Below the pieces are notes generated by a model. It was not told the origin of the DNA, searched no databases, and saw only the letters and a list, made by a program, of their open reading frames with translations. A stretch of DNA of 64,000 bases, taken from contig NC_083647.1 of assembly GCF_963576545.1 (NCBI RefSeq), positions 496,001 through 560,000 on the forward strand, in the 5' to 3' direction. Position 1 is the first letter of the stretch. The number at the start of each line of letters is the position of its first letter. Position numbers and translations under genes: made by a program. Of the stretch, positions 39,701 to 52,762 are shown piece after piece. This DNA is from Limanda limanda. Its lineage: Eukaryota; Chordata; Actinopteri; Pleuronectiformes; Pleuronectidae.

Positions 39701-42700
39701 TTGCTCTAACCTCGCACCAACACCTCACACACACATCTCCCCAAATTTAACACATACATGTGACCTCAACCACATGAGTCAACCACTCCAGAGGATCTTT
39801 TGTCTTCATAGTGGCCAGCCCCCATTTTGTATGTTAGTAGTCTAAGGGTTATGTGGGCTTGTTTCTTACCATTTTGTATAGGATGTTCAATTCAACATAG
39901 TCTAATATTTATAATAGAAACTTAATTTATATAGCACCTTTCATCAGGGAGAATACATCTCAAAGTGCTTGACAAGAAAATGTAATTAAAACAGAAGGGC
40001 CTCTGTGTCCTGCTACAGTGTTCATTCACATGTGAATGTAAGTCAGCTGCCCTTTGAAAACATGCACAAGCTGATCAGCCATATCAGGATCTGCAGAGCT
40101 ACAAATAACTACTTCACTGTGATACTGAATGAATTGACATTTGTCTAACCAATAGCCAACATTTACTTTAATGGCTACACAAAATATGGCCAATGTGACA
40201 CTAATTATTATTTGCATGGACAGAATATTTTATGCGGTTTCTTATTTTTTCCTTCCTTTAAACAAAAACATACTGAATCATGACACCAAATCCCAGGTAC
40301 CTAACACAACTTGTATCTTATCTACAAAGTAGCCATATAGTACACATTTACTATATAATATGAATACATTCATTTTACCTCAATATGGTATTAACAATAC
40401 TGCTCCCTGAATTCTATCTTCATTCACTCATCACTGTTCAAATCTGAACAGCATTGCTCTCACTATTCATCTGCCCTTTGTAGAACATATGTAATCAACC
40501 TTTTTTGTTACAGCTTTTTCCCCCTCCTTATCCTTTTCCAAATTGTTAATCTATTTTTTTGTAACCCAACCATGCGTTGGGAGATAATAGGGAGCAACAC
40601 CTGCAGTCAGATGTCATCAGTGTGTAACAACAGTGATGCCCATCACGGAAGTTTAACACTGCTGCTGTGTACAGATTTGACTGCTGCTGTAGTACTTCTT
40701 TATTTCAGAGAGCTGGCAATGTTTAAAAACTTTGTAAGAGAGGACATTTTGTCCAGTCTTCACTATTTTGGATCAGAGTTTGTATAAGGTTTTGACTGAA
40801 AATAAAGTTAATGCAATAGGTGATAAAGCCAAAAAACAATATTATGTGTCTCAGTGAGGTGTACGGCCACAAGCTGTCCACATTTTTCACTTCCGTGAGA
40901 TTGCTTGGCACTGAATCTACAAGGTTCTGAACTCTGGAAGCATGAACGTGAATGTGAAAAATAAAATCTCTCATAGGTTTTCAACATTCAACGAGTCATA
41001 GCATATTAGTCACATTATTTTCATACTCATCAAATCCTTCAGTTATCTCTGTTTAATGGATGAGGGGACTTTTTTCAGGTTTACCGATCACCTATCTGTA
41101 GATTCAGATTGACTTAACTCCGTTTAAACTAGAAGAAACATAACACCAGACTCAATGTGGGCAGCCATCTGCCTCAACCTGTTGGTGTGATTGGAGAAAA
41201 ATGGGGTGAAAGCAGGGAAGAGAAGAGGGAGAAAAGGTGCGATTGTGTTGATGTTTTGTGTCAGCTGTTCCACTTCTGAATAGGTGTCTATGACAGAAAG
41301 ATGTTTTTCTCAGTTAGAACAGCTCTGATTATTAGACTCTCTCGCTCTTTTAGGAATGTACAGTGTGGCAGTCGACCATGCCAAGGGGCTCTCCCATACA
41401 CAGCCAGAGACGGTTCTGTTGCTTTTCAGCATATTTTTTAAATTAAACAGTTAACATAAATCCAAAAGTCAAACTTAAACTTTCTGAGCTTTGCAGCTCA
41501 GTTTCTGTCTCTCCCGTGTGTCTCTCCCCGTGTCTGTCACTACGTTTACATGATGGCATAAACCCGATTTCGGCTGAAGCCCGGTTTCTCTATCCATGGG
41601 GGGTTAACTGCTCTATCTCAGGGTACATGGCACTGAGAAATCCGACTCTTGTCCGAAAGCATTTCATACCCCGCTACGATAGGTGGCGCTGTTTTCATTA
41701 CAGCTAGTGGTGATAAAGCCATTTCCGCTTGACCTCGTCACCACTACCAACAAAAAACAACAACAGCCTTCAACTCAGCATGCGAGAAAGATGACGAACG
41801 GTGAGCAAGGTGAAGCTACGTCCCTCTACATGATGTTGTGCATGTTTACTCTAGGAGTACTGCGAATGCGAACGGCGCATTTCCGGGTCACGGCCAGGGA
41901 GGGAGGGAGGGAGGGGGGAGGGGGGGCAGGATCTCAAGCATGCGCAAAGCGACATCTCCAGTTGTTGTCTAGCTTCCAGAGTTACATGCGCGCGTTGTCC
42001 GATATACAGCCAAATCCGATATACTTATCTGGGGGTGGTTATCCGACTTCAGTCGGACACAAGAAATCTAGATTTTTGGAGTTAGAGATAGATAGAGATA
42101 GAGTACTTTATTCATCCCCGAAGGGAAATTAAGTTGTCATAGCAGCCGGTATATTTGAATACAATAAAATACAATACAATAAAATTAAAAATATTGAGGT
42201 AGAAAGAATAAAAAAACAGAAGCACAAGATAAAATACAATAAAATAGGTAGATAAGGTGCATTGGCAAGATGATGGTAAAAGTACTGATGATATGATGGT
42301 AATGGTATTGTTAGACAGTATATAAGAATAGTACAGTATATATAGTATATAATAAAACATAATATATATTTATATATGATAGTAATTATACCAATATAAA
42401 AGCAGTATATGGTAATAATGACAGCAACAGTATATATAATAATAATAGTAATGGTGATATAATAATAGTAATTATAACATGTACACATAAATAAATATGT
42501 GTATATAGACTTATGTAAACAAGAATATACAGAGTATGATATGATATATAGTAGAAGTATGAATATGAATATAAGTATTTGACTATACAATAGGTAATAT
42601 AATATACTATGAGTCTAAGAATATGTAGACAGAGTGTGCAAAAGAATATATTATTGTATAAAATGATATATAATATCAATATGGTTTATATGAACAAATA

Positions 42701-45700
42701 TCACATATGATGTGAAGTAAGTGTATAAGGAGCAGAGTGTTGTACAGGTACACAGTGCAAGGAGACAGGTTTAGTGCAGTTCTGTGATGGGGACTCTGAC
42801 AGAGGTAGATGAGTTGAACAGTCTTATTGCGGTTGGGAGGAACGATTTCCTGTATCGTTCCTTAGAGCAGCGGGGTTGAATGAGTCTGTGGCTGAAGCTG
42901 CTCCTTAGCTTGTCCAGGGTTTTGTAGAGGGGGTGAGAGGGATGGTCCATGATTGCCAGCAGTTTTGCCAGCATCCTGTCCTCCACCACCTCCTCCAGGG
43001 TGACAAGCTTAGAGCCAACCACAGACTCTGCTTTCCTGATGAGTTTTCTCAGTCTGTTGGCGTCCTTTGCCTTGATGCCCGCACCCCAGGACACCACAGC
43101 AAAGAAGATGGTGCTCGCCACAACAGACTGATAGAACATCTGCAGCATCTTGTTGCAGACGTGGAAGGACCTGAGCCTCCTCAGGAAGTAAAGCCGGCTC
43201 AGGCCCTTCTTGTAGACGGCCTGTGTGTTGGTGGACCAGTCCAGTTTATTGTCCAGTGTGACACCCAGGTACTTGTATGCCGACACCACCTCCACATCCG
43301 TCCCACCGATGCAGACAGGCGAGGGCACACCACTCCCCACACCACTTCACAAAGCGGTCAACCAGGTCCCTTTACTCAGCCTCCCCCCCGCCCTCAACAC
43401 ACCCTACAATGGCCGTGTCATCAGAGAACTTCTGTAGATGACACGACTCAGTGCAGTGCTGAAAGTCAGCAGTGTATGTGGTGAAGAGGAAGGGGGACAG
43501 TACAGTTCCCTGGGGGGCCCCGATGTTACTGATCAGACGACCAGACACACAGTTCTGTAATCTAACAAACTGCGGTCTGCCCGTCAGATAGTCATCGACC
43601 CAAGTGATGAGGGGAGCACTCACCTGCGTGCCCTCCAGTTTGGCCTTCAGCAGTCTGGGCTGGATGGTGTTGAAGGCGCTGGAGAAGTCGAAGAACATGA
43701 TCCGGACTGAGGTGTTGGGTCTGTCCAGGGAGGAATAAGCCTTCTGCAGCAGGTAGATGATTGCATCATCAACCCCAACATGGGGCTGATATGCAAACTG
43801 CAGGGGGTCTTGTGATGGGAACACCAGCGGCCTGAGGTGTGCCAGGACCAGTCTCTCCATGACCTTCATGATGTGAGAGGTCAGTGCCACCGGCCTGTAG
43901 TCCGCCAGTGCAGCAGGACGTCCTTTTTTGGGCACTGGGACCAGGCAGGATGTTTTCCAGAGCACTGGCACTCTCTGAAGTTGTAGGCTCAGGTTGAAGA
44001 GGTGCTGGAGAACTCCACAGAGCTGGCTGGAGCATCCCTTCAGCACACGAGGGCTGATGCGATCAGGTCCTGCAGATTTCCTCTGTTTGAGCCTCTCCAG
44101 CTCTCTCCTCACCTGGCTGGCTGTGAAGTGGAGTGGGGGGTGGGGGATGTCAGTGGTGGGTTTGAGGGTGGAGGGGATGAGGGTGGTGCAGAGAGGTGTG
44201 TGTTGTAGGAGGTGGTGGGGGGCTGTGGGTGATGTGAGGATGTCCTGGGGGTGGGAGGTGTGGGAAGGTCTGTGGTGAAGGCCAGCGGGGGGATGGGGGG
44301 AGGTGGTGACGGGGGTGGTGGGGGGAGGTGGGGGGTTGTTGTTCGGAGAAGCAGAGGAGGCAGTGGAGGGTCCGCTGGGGGTGGGGGGGTTGGAGTTGAA
44401 CCTATTGAAGAAAGAGTTCATCTCGTTCGCATGTCCCTCATCCCCCGCTGCTCCCCCCCTCTCCTCTGGAAGCCGGTGATCTCCTTCATCCCACTCCAGA
44501 CGTCCCTGGTGTTGTTGTCTTCCAGTTTGTGCTCCAGTTTTCTCCTGAAGTTGTCCTTGCTCTCCCTGATGCTGCGTTTGAGCTCCCTTTGTACACGTTT
44601 GAGCTCTGCACTGTCCCGTGATCTAAAGGCCCTCTTCTTCTCGTTCAGTAGGGCCTTCAGGTCGCTTGTTACCCACGGCTTATTATTTGGGTAACAGCGA
44701 ACCTCTTTAGTGGGGATGGTGTTGTCAATGCAGAACCCAATGTACTCAGAGACACAGTCAGTCATGCCATCAATGTCCTCACCATGTGGCTCATACAGAG
44801 CAGCCCAGTCTGTGGCCTCCAGGGCTCCACGCAGTGTTTCCATGGCCTCAGGAGACCATTTCCTCACAGTCCTCACTGTGACTGGGTGCTGCTGAACCAC
44901 AGGCTTGTATGATGGTGAGAGCAGGACTAGGTTGTGGTCTGACCTGCCCAGTGGTGGCAGGGCAGTGCAGCTGTATGCATCCTTCACATTTGCATACAGC
45001 AGGTCCAAAGTCTTATTTTCACGTGTTGCACATTTCACAAACTGGAAGAAGGTAGGGAGTGTGGATGAGAGGGAGGCATGATTGAAGTCACCTGTGATGA
45101 AGATGAAGGCCCCGGAGTGTTGTGTTTGTAAACCTGCAGTCACAGTGTGGATGACGTCACACGCTGCTTCCGCGTTCCCGGATGGAGGAATGTAAACAGT
45201 GATGGCGAAAACACTGGTAAACTCCCTCGGCAAATAATACGGACGAAGTCCGACGGCGACGAGCTCGATGTCCGGGCTGCAGACACGCTGTTTAACCGTG
45301 ACGTGCCCGGGGTGACACCACCGGTTGTTTACGAGCACGGCGAGACCCCCTCCTTTCTTCTTGCCGCTCGCGGTGGTGTCTCTGTCGGCTCGGATCGTCT
45401 GGAAGCCGGGGATGGTGACGTTGGAGTCCGGTATCTGTTCGTGCAGCCACGTTTCCGTGAGACACACAACACTGGACTCCCTGAGTCCCGCTGCGTCCGG
45501 ATGAGCGCTTCCAGCTCGTCCACTTTATTCGCCAGGGATCTCACGTTTCCAGTGATGACTGCAGGGATGAAGGGCTTAAACTTTCTCTTCTCCATCCTCA
45601 GTTTAATCCCCGCTCTGCAGCCTCTCCATCTCCTCTTTAACTCCTCCGGGATGATGGGTCTCTCTCCGGCCAAGAGGGCTGTGTGCCCTAGGGCCATCAG

Positions 45701-48700
45701 CTGGTCGCGGGTGTAAACAAAGCCGGCGTGTGTAGCCGGCATGCTCCCAGTGATCCGAAGAGACCGAAGTGCAGTTAAAAGTTGTAAAAAGTGTAAAAAT
45801 CAGTAGTAAAAGCACCTCGTCCTTGTGCGGTACGACGATGCTTAGAGCAGTGCAAAAATAAATATAAAAAACAAACAGCAAACCTAATAAAAACACAATA
45901 AACCGACGGTAGAACCAGGAGCTGCTACAACAGGCTGCTGTTAGTACGGCGCCATCTTGAATTATGAAATGGATCTTCGATTGAAACCCGACAACGCCAG
46001 AAATCGGGTTTCAATCGGACACATGTAACCGCAGTGTGTGTCTCTGGCTGAGGCAGCTCAGCCGCTTCCTTATAACCCTGAGGATCAATCAGGTAACAGC
46101 TCTCACCGCCGCTGACTGATCTTCTGTACAGGTGAAGGTGCTCTCCCAGCCCCCTCACCTCCACAAACTGATAATGCCTGAATTTTAACAACTGAATGGA
46201 AACACAACCACTGTCTCTTTCTCCCTCTCTCCTCTGTTTTCTCTTCAATGTACTGGACCATCGACCATCCTTGGACCTGATCATTGTTCTCCAGGGCCTT
46301 CTAGAAAGCAGTTTAACCAAAGTAACAAAGGTAGAGCCTCACCTAGAGGACTTAATTAATGAACCCTAAGGTGGTGACTCAAAGAGTCTGAAAAGCTGAT
46401 CTGAGTTGGTTCAACTGGTGAATGAAAAAAATACATAAAGGGACTTTTGAAACAAAACAAAAAAAATAGCATTATTGAAAGAGCCTGGTAAAAGTTAACA
46501 TGTGTGTGGTGATTTGCAATTAAAAAGAGTTAGTTGTTGTTAGTTTAAATTATAATTGGACAAACTGACCCTTTTCATTTTCAGTAAGGTTTCTGGACAT
46601 TTTGCCCTCGTCTTAGTGAAAGAAAAACTTTACTTTTCAAGTTTAGTGAAGACCAAGAATGTGTATAGTCAAAATTCAGTATCAGTTTTCAAATAAAATT
46701 TCATCCACTTAATTTATCAAGTAAGAAAACAACTTCACAGTCAAAAAGGAACTTGTTCAACAGTCTTGAGAAATCTTCTCCTTATGATGTTCAGTTATGT
46801 CAGGACTGTGGCAGACAAGTATTAAATTTATTCTCTCATTTTCATATTAGATTGTACATTAATTTAAGATCAATAGTTTATAAAAGGTTATACAATTCAA
46901 ATACAGTTTTATGTCATATACAGGTGTCATATGCTGCTCACATTGTTAAGCCACCTGAGACAAATCTTTGAGTTGTGATATTGGGCTATAACATATTTCT
47001 CCAAACTATACCGTACAGATTTGAACTGCATTTCGATTTTTAATTCAGTTTGATTTTGAGGCCAAAAAATGTCAGTTTAGATTAGAGTCAGGAGTCAGAA
47101 TTATAATTTTTAGTTCAGGATTAGGATTTGAATTTGAGCTAGGATTACATTAAGTTTAATGTGCAGTTTGAAACTAAATTTTGGTCTAAGATTTACATTT
47201 GAACTGGGTTCATTGAAATTTAATTGAAGAGCTCCCATTATATTTGGTTAATGATTAAGATTTGTGTGTGGATTAAGATTTTAATGGATTAGTTGTGATA
47301 TGCTGATATGTGATATGTTATCAGGGTCAGGAATGATGAATAAGGGTCCAAAATAAAGCTCAACCACGTTCTTTGTTTTCAAGGTATATCCAATTAAATA
47401 TTTCTATCCACAAGCTATAGTGAAATCATATTTTACATGATGGGCTGGTTAACTCATCACTGAAATCATATAAGCAGAAACTGTCCGTAGGATGAGTCAT
47501 CAAAATACTAAAAAATTTTACAGGAAGAGAATTTCTGATGATATTTACAGAGTATCAAAAATATGTATTGTATGTAACATACTTAACTAGAGGTATGAGA
47601 AAAATTTACAAAGAGACACAGTGTAAGCACTTCTAATGTTGTGTGTTTAAATGGATAATATTTGAATCAGGTTTGGTTTATCTAAATGTGAGTGCTATAA
47701 TTGATATTAGTTTAGGATTAGTGGATTTAAATTGTTCGGATTTTTGACTTGGAGTTTAAGTCAGATTTGAACTATTATCAATTATCAATTTAGGAGTAGG
47801 ATTAAGATATAGGATTTAAACAATCAAATTCAATGTCAAGTCAATCCTATTTAGCTTACAATTTGGGTTTAGGGTTAGTATTTGAACGAGCGCTGTGTTT
47901 AGTTACATGCGAGAACAGTTTGGGTTTAAGTTTACAATCCATACAAGATTAAGGTTTAGTTTAGTGTATGATCAAAGTAAATCTATCAAGAATATTCATG
48001 ACTTGGATTTGAACAAAGATTACCTGTGGTTTTTAATGTATTTATTTTGGGGTTACTAAAGTGGTATCAAGCAGAGTAAGGTAATGGCTAATGAATAATG
48101 AATGCATTATTAAGATATTTTGGTCCGTCTATTTACACTTCCAATAGACGAGAAACATAACAAAAGAATTCAGTGTTTCATGAATGTCACATAAAGTCCT
48201 CAAGCATATTTATGATGGAGTGAGGCGTTCAGCTTACCTTTGAGATCCAGACATGTCACACTGCCACCTACACATTCACCCTGCTGAGAGAGAGAGGGGG
48301 AGAGGGGTATAAGCAGGAGGTGTGAGTGAAAGGTGTGAACACGCACGCACGCACGCACGCACACACGCACGTGCACACGCACACACAGACACAGACACAC
48401 ACACAGAGATTTGGCAACAAGAGTGCATCATCCACACTCATGGTCTCTTTCCGCACGGCCTCTCCATCCATGCCACACTGAAGTGGTTTGAACAGGTAGG
48501 CTTATTGGACACCAAAGCCTGAATTATAAATTTCACACAGTTTACCGCCGCCGTTGTTGGTGACATGGCGTCCTAATTAACCAGTGTATAATAATTAGAA
48601 ACAGCTGGTCATCAGTTGATGTGTTCATTTGCCAGAGCCACTGCTCTACATACATCTAATTTGACTGCATGAATCACTGGAGGTGGCAGATTTGTGCACA

Positions 48701-51700
48701 TGGTGGAAAACACTGATTTGTTGTAACATTTTATTGGCAAAACAGAGAAAGAATATTTTGTAATTTAAAAAAAAATATATATAGATTTATAGATAATGAA
48801 ATTCTGTAACTGGGATTATTGTGACAGGGGTTTAGCTACAATATATCTAGATGATTTTGGCTTTTTATTAAAAAAAAAGCTGGCTCCATCTCTGACAGGA
48901 GGATGACTGGTTAATTTGTGGCACAAATTCTCTGCTAGAGAACACTTTAGTTAGCCATATTTTTTTTTAGCATCCCTATTTTCAACCAATCAACTTGACG
49001 TGCATTTGAAAATGGTAATGGTAAAGGGTCTGTATTTATATAGCGCTTTTCTAGTCTTGATGATCACTCAAAGTGCTTATTTTGTGCATCGGCAACCTAT
49101 AAACAGCCTTCTCTGTTGAGATCTTTATGTGTGTCTTCAGAATAACACAGTTAATTTCACTGTTAACAGTGATGATGTGTCTGACGTGAACACGCAATCA
49201 TTTGCACTGAGTATCTGATGTGAGAAACGTTTTTCATCTTTTTGTCCATATTGTTTTAATTGGCTTACTGTGGGCGGGGCTATGTTGGAAAAATGTTATA
49301 ATGCATACACCTAAGCATCAATCAGGATTTACCACCATTTGAATCAATGCTAATGTTGCCAGGCCTGATTCCTGAGACTATTCATACTATATACTATTTA
49401 TTTCCCCCTAAATTTCCTCTCTGCTTTAGGTGTTGGAAGTGTGTCATGCCCTCCACAACCACATGTCAGTGACACACTGGCATTCTTACTGCCTCTCCTA
49501 CTCATCTTGGCTGGCTCGCTGAATTGCCGCCTTCATATTTCCGAGCTGTGCCCTGTTTCCTCTGTTGTAGCTAAATATGATTTATTGTTCAAAGGAACAC
49601 GGGTGGTACAAAAGAACTTGGAAGGCTTTCCCCGCTCGGCTCTCATGCTGCAGAGAGCGAAGCAAGGGAGGAAACAAAAGGACGGCGACCATAATGTGCT
49701 CCTGTTGAAAGAATTAGACAGATCAAGCAGACGTAAATTGCACTGTTTATGTATACAAGAGGCTTGTGTGTAATTGGTAGAGGTTGCTGAATTTCCCCAA
49801 TAATCAGGACACACACACACAGGCACACACACACACACAGTCAGATGTCTATCAGAAATAAAGAAACAATTTCATCTCATTTGTGTTTGCCTAAATTTTC
49901 AATTTAATTTCTTAAAATCCAATATCCTTTATTTTCCTTAAATCTCCTTAATTCCTTTTTTTGTTATCCTTTAATTTTTGTTTGATTCATCTACTGGATC
50001 ACCCCTTTAGACAATAAAACCTCCGGCTAGAGTATTTTTTTTGTCTGTCAAAGCAACAACTATAGAAGGGAAAATAAGTAGTAGTGTGTGTGTCCGGCTG
50101 GTGACTACTTGTGGGACTGGTTAATTTGTGGCACAGAGCCAATGAACGATGCTCAGTAAGAATGTGGAAGCAACTGGCTTGCTACCCATAGGATTTTTTG
50201 ACAAACACACAGAGAAAGAAACACACACACAGCACTTCCTCTTCACAAGAAATACTACAGTGGCAGCTGTTTTTCATCTTAATGAATTTCTGAACTTGTT
50301 CGTTCCCTCTCCGCTCGCTGCTGCCTCGTCGTTAAAGACGGAAACTGAAGGCGCCGGCTGCCAAATCAATTGATGTGTCAGGAGGGAGAGAGGACAAAAC
50401 GGAGTGATAAAAATAAAAGTATTCCCTCTCACACTCTCTTTCTCTGTCTCTCCGAGACACATGCAGGCAGTAGGAAAAGACATAGAGAAAGGGATCTGAT
50501 TTCCAAACTTGACTCTAGTGCATTCACTATTCTTTACGCTGCCGTCCACAGCTGCTCTGCCTCTCCCGCTGGCTTTGTATTTAAAAACTTTTCATATATA
50601 TATATATATATATATATGTTTGTGTGTCTGTGTGTGTAAGATCACGTATATATTTTCAGCATACATTTTCCAAGCTGTCATGGGTAAAAAGTCACACCAA
50701 CATTTTCCTTTCAGCGTCTTTTCTGGATAAAGGATAAATTATTTAAAATAACACAATCTTTTATCTAACACCCTTAGAAAGCAGCAAATTAAAAATGTAA
50801 ATTGGGNNNNNNNNNNNNNNNNNNNNNNNNNNNNNNNNNNNNNNNNNNNNNNNNNNNNNNNNNNNNNNNNNNNNNNNNNNNNNNNNNNNNNNNNNNNNNN
50901 NNNNNNNNNNNNNNNNNNNNNNNNNNNNNNNNNNNNNNNNNNNNNNNNNNNNNNNNNNNNNNNNNNNNNNNNNNNNNNNNNNNNNNNNNNNNNNNNNNNN
51001 NNNNNNTTTGCTCATTTAACTCCCTGCTGAATATTAGATTTCAGAATGGTATCAGCCAGCGTAGGAGAGAAAGAAAGAACACAGAGAAATGGGTAACAGT
51101 GCTGGTTAAGAGTTTGATACAGATTGTGTATTGAAAAAATTTACAATAATATTTATCAAAATGATCATTAAAACATTACCATCATAATAAACCCCCACTT
51201 CGGATATGTTGAGGGATTCTGGGAGTCTTACATTGGCAGAGCTTTTTCACACAAACATTTGATTTGGTCACTTCATTTCAGGCTTTCAAATAATCATAAA
51301 CACTAAAAGGATTATAGAAAAGACCACAAATATATAGGCTGAGGCCTGGGCTTATTATGTTTAACTAAGCAACACAAGTCGAATGCAAAGGCACTCAGAT
51401 TCTACAGTAGGCTAATAACTGTATTTTTGGACCAAATATAGGACAGAAAGCACACAGAAATATTTGTGTTTACTCCTCATATGACATTTATATGTACCTT
51501 TGTACCTCAGCTGCAGAGGTCTAAGGATATTCTTTAATTTTATCATTTTTTTTATAAGGTCATTAAGGCAGACACGCACAATGTTCCCATGTAATTAAAA
51601 AACTTCCAGAATTGATGCAAACTTCTCCACAACCCCCAAATTCCAAGACACAATGTTGAGGACTATGAGCACCACAAAACCTGACACAGTAAAGACAGGG

Positions 51701-52709
51701 CAATCTACAGCAAATATAAATAAATAATTAAAATGAGAACATGATTCACATAATTAGCATATCATTTACATATGCATGAGCATAACAGATGTAAAGATGC
51801 TTTCTCTGTTGGCTTGTATGATGAGGAGCTGTTTTTAAACGTGACAATATTGGTCACAGAGCCTCCAGTGTGAACCGTCACAGAGACCAGGTCTGTAATA
51901 TTATCCTACTTACTAAAGCACTCATATTACTTGTGCGGCCACCCGACCATGCAAATTCAATTCAGCCTAATAGAGCATCACACTCGCCTTTCACTTTAAC
52001 TGCTACTGCTTCAATTCAATAAGAGGCAGAGAATGTAAAATAGACTATTTTACATGTAGAAAAGGTTTTATCCTTTTTCAGTTATGCATGCTGTTTCCCA
52101 AACAGCATTGAAGCAAGATCGTGTAAAACTACAACAGAAAGACTGTTGAACAAGTGTCTTGAATAAAGCATTCATGGCAACTATAGTGTGTGTGTGTTTG
52201 TGTGTGTGTGTGTGTATGTGTGTGTGGATTGGTGGCCATCTCAATGACAGGCTGCACTGTGTCAGCGGCAGGTCCTTGGGGATCCTCATTGCGACCCATA
52301 CTACCCGCTGTTAATTTTTTTCCCATGTTAAGTCACAGCTGCCACGGTACACCATTTCAAATGCACCACTAAGCGCCTCGTTACATTGTCTCGGCCTGTA
52401 ATGAGAGGAGCGACATATGTCCAGTCCCTCCGCTGTGTTCTGATAAGCCCTCACATTCATACACATGCAGGAACACTCCTCCACCTCCTCCCTCGTTCTG
52501 CTTTTATTTTGCATGCAAAACCTGCTTACAACTACCAAGGAAAATAATGTGGCACTTGCTTAGTGACATGTACCTCTCTGCTCACTATTCCACACACAGG
52601 GGGGGATACAATAACAATCAGCATGCATTTAATTTAAAAGAAAAAAAAGTGTTCCCTTTACAATAACACAGGCAGGGACAGATATAGCTTTCTCTCTCTC
52701 TCTCTGTAG

Positions 52710-52762
<53 letters not shown>

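Larger units (their letters stand above)
42085..45958 (-). mobile_element. Rex/L2-type LINE inserted in the CACTA element, inactive
   Basis: On the minus strand it runs from CAAGATGGCGCCGTA near 45,958, through an endonuclease and reverse transcriptase, to the 3' end AATTTCCCTTCGGGGATGAA, TAAAGTACTC and (TATC)n near 42,085-42,131. The coding region is cut by at least three frameshifts and a deletion. Its 3' UTR (42,130-42,770) is extremely AT-rich. Assignment to the Rex/CR1/L2 side of the Jockey superfamily is from RT style; exact family uncertain. Confidence 0.85.
41538..46036. mobile_element. EnSpm/CACTA-like non-autonomous element split by a LINE
   Basis: The ends are CACTACGTTTACATGATGG and, inverted, CACTGCGGTTACATGTGTCC. 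CACT(A/G) termini with the sequence TTTACATG are typical of teleost EnSpm/CACTA elements. Both sides are flanked by TGT (41535-41537, 46037-46039), the expected 3-bp duplication. Subterminal copies of AAACCCGATTTC occur at both ends. Excluding the LINE, about 0.6 kb belongs to the CACTA element; no transposase seen. Confidence 0.82.

Noticed and set aside
42112..42679. Long Tyr/Ile-rich minus-strand frames
   Set aside because: They arise from low-complexity TA-rich 3' UTR of the LINE.
44251..45716. Plus-strand frames of 147-189 codons over the LINE
   Set aside because: They are antisense shadows of the GC-rich LINE coding region.
50761..51134. Frames running through the N block
   Set aside because: Composed of unknown residues across an assembly gap.
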